From: Duganella lactea
GTDB lineage: Bacteria; Pseudomonadota; Gammaproteobacteria; Burkholderiales; Burkholderiaceae_D
NCBI RefSeq assembly: GCF_009857505.1
Contig: NZ_WWCP01000001.1
Location: forward strand, 372,001-436,000
DNA: 64,000 nt
Direction of reading: 5' to 3'
Part shown: piece by piece, positions 63,625 through 64,000 of the stretch
Layout: each line of letters begins with the position of its first letter
Numbering within the stretch: position 1 is the stretch's first letter
The notes under the pieces: generated by a model
The model's database searches: none
The model's input: only the letters and a program-made list of their open reading frames with translations
What the model was told of the DNA's origin: nothing
Position numbers and translations under genes: made by a program

Positions 63625-64000
63625 TCCGAGACGAAAATGGGCAGTGCTGCACCAGGGATAAGCTACTTCAGGAGCAAGGGAGGAATCTGAAGTACGTTTC
63701 AACTAATCGGGAAAACGCTCGACGTGTGTTTCGCTTTTCCGCCCGTAATAGGTGACGTGTCTGCAGGCTAGCCAGACCGTGTAGCCGACACAGCCTGCCG
63801 CCTGTGACAGAGAATGGTTTGGCAGTCGGCAGATGCATCAAATACTGGCGGCTTAGTCGAAGCCTAGTCAAGCTGGTGGCAATAAATTTACCAGTCAGGT
63901 CATGAAGCGTAAAGATGACGAAAATCGCTAAGTTTCTCGCCAGACCATGCTGCAAATGCCTTTCTGAAGCTGGAACTATCATAGTATCCAAGTTTCGCAG
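63625..64000. other. 376-base stretch with no assignable gene
   Basis: No recognisable coding region is present. A 45-codon plus-strand frame from a GTG at 63618 (VVIRDENGQCCTRDK...) overlaps the end of the HipB-like gene and could be a remnant. A 107-codon minus-strand frame (63668-63991) has no family features. GCAGGCT (63763-63769) pairs with AGCCTGC (63791-63797), which could form a hairpin. Confidence 0.4.

Noticed and set aside
63668..63991. 107-codon minus-strand frame near the window end
   Set aside because: No ribosome binding site, no domain and mixed composition; it might be a remnant but cannot be supported as a gene.

Overview
The window is chromosomal DNA from a high-GC betaproteobacterium. 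Gene content and protein style (AhpC/AhpF pair, DUF4214 subtilase, octad-repeat protein, CbiX with a histidine tail, RdgC, GTP-type PEPCK) suggest Oxalobacteraceae of the Duganella/Massilia/Janthinobacterium group. This is an inference, because no rRNA is present. Only the last ~8.5 kb breaks from the GC-rich codon use of the rest.

Region by region. 1-7.3 kb: end of a GGDEF protein, a TonB-C/Sel1-repeat protein, a TMEM175-type channel and two tandem M3 metallopeptidases. 7.3-7.9 kb: a decayed pair made of an M15-peptidase-like fragment and a small overlapping ORF. 8-19.6 kb: VF530 and DUF4404 small proteins, a YgiQ radical SAM protein, an RCC1-repeat lipoprotein, a substrate-binding/PAS/GGDEF/EAL sensor, ahpC-ahpF behind a good OxyR-type operator, and a cNMP-binding protein/AI-2E permease pair. 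19.7-25.4 kb: a TonB receptor coupled to a Tat-exported PLP enzyme, an ABC ATPase/membrane pair, and tRNA-Asp and tRNA-Val. 25.6-42.6 kb: dinB with a LexA box, rdgC, a very long octapeptide-repeat protein, a short asparaginase-domain protein, an unknown protein, a hydroxyacid dehydrogenase, pckG, a subtilase, a DUF885 peptidase, an unknown membrane-anchored protein, and uvrA with a LexA box.

42.7-54.6 kb is a cobalamin locus. A divergent cobA lies beside a cobalamin riboswitch, which leads a 13-gene run with almost every junction overlapping: cbiM-N-Q-O (cobalt uptake), cobM/cbiF, cbiX, cobH/cbiC, cbiD, cobL (cbiE-cbiT), cobI/cbiL, cbiG, cobE/cbiG-C, cobJ/cbiH, and a thioredoxin-like 2Fe-2S ferredoxin. 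It brings in cobalt, inserts it early (CbiX) and runs the cobalt-early ring contraction. No precorrin-6A reductase (CbiJ/CobK) or CbiA is present here.

From ~55.2 kb, just behind ssb and its terminator, the base composition falls sharply and a mobile element begins. It has three consecutive overlapping tyrosine-recombinase genes plus a small coiled-coil protein (Tn554 TnpABC-like / recombinase-trio logic), then cargo: an XRE regulator with a strong palindromic operator, an unknown membrane protein, a CAP-domain lipoprotein, an unknown small protein and a HipB-like XRE protein. The right end is not in the window. The most interesting items are the octad-repeat protein (27.8-30.2 kb), the recombinase-trio island, and the cobalamin operon with its missing reductase and extra ferredoxin.
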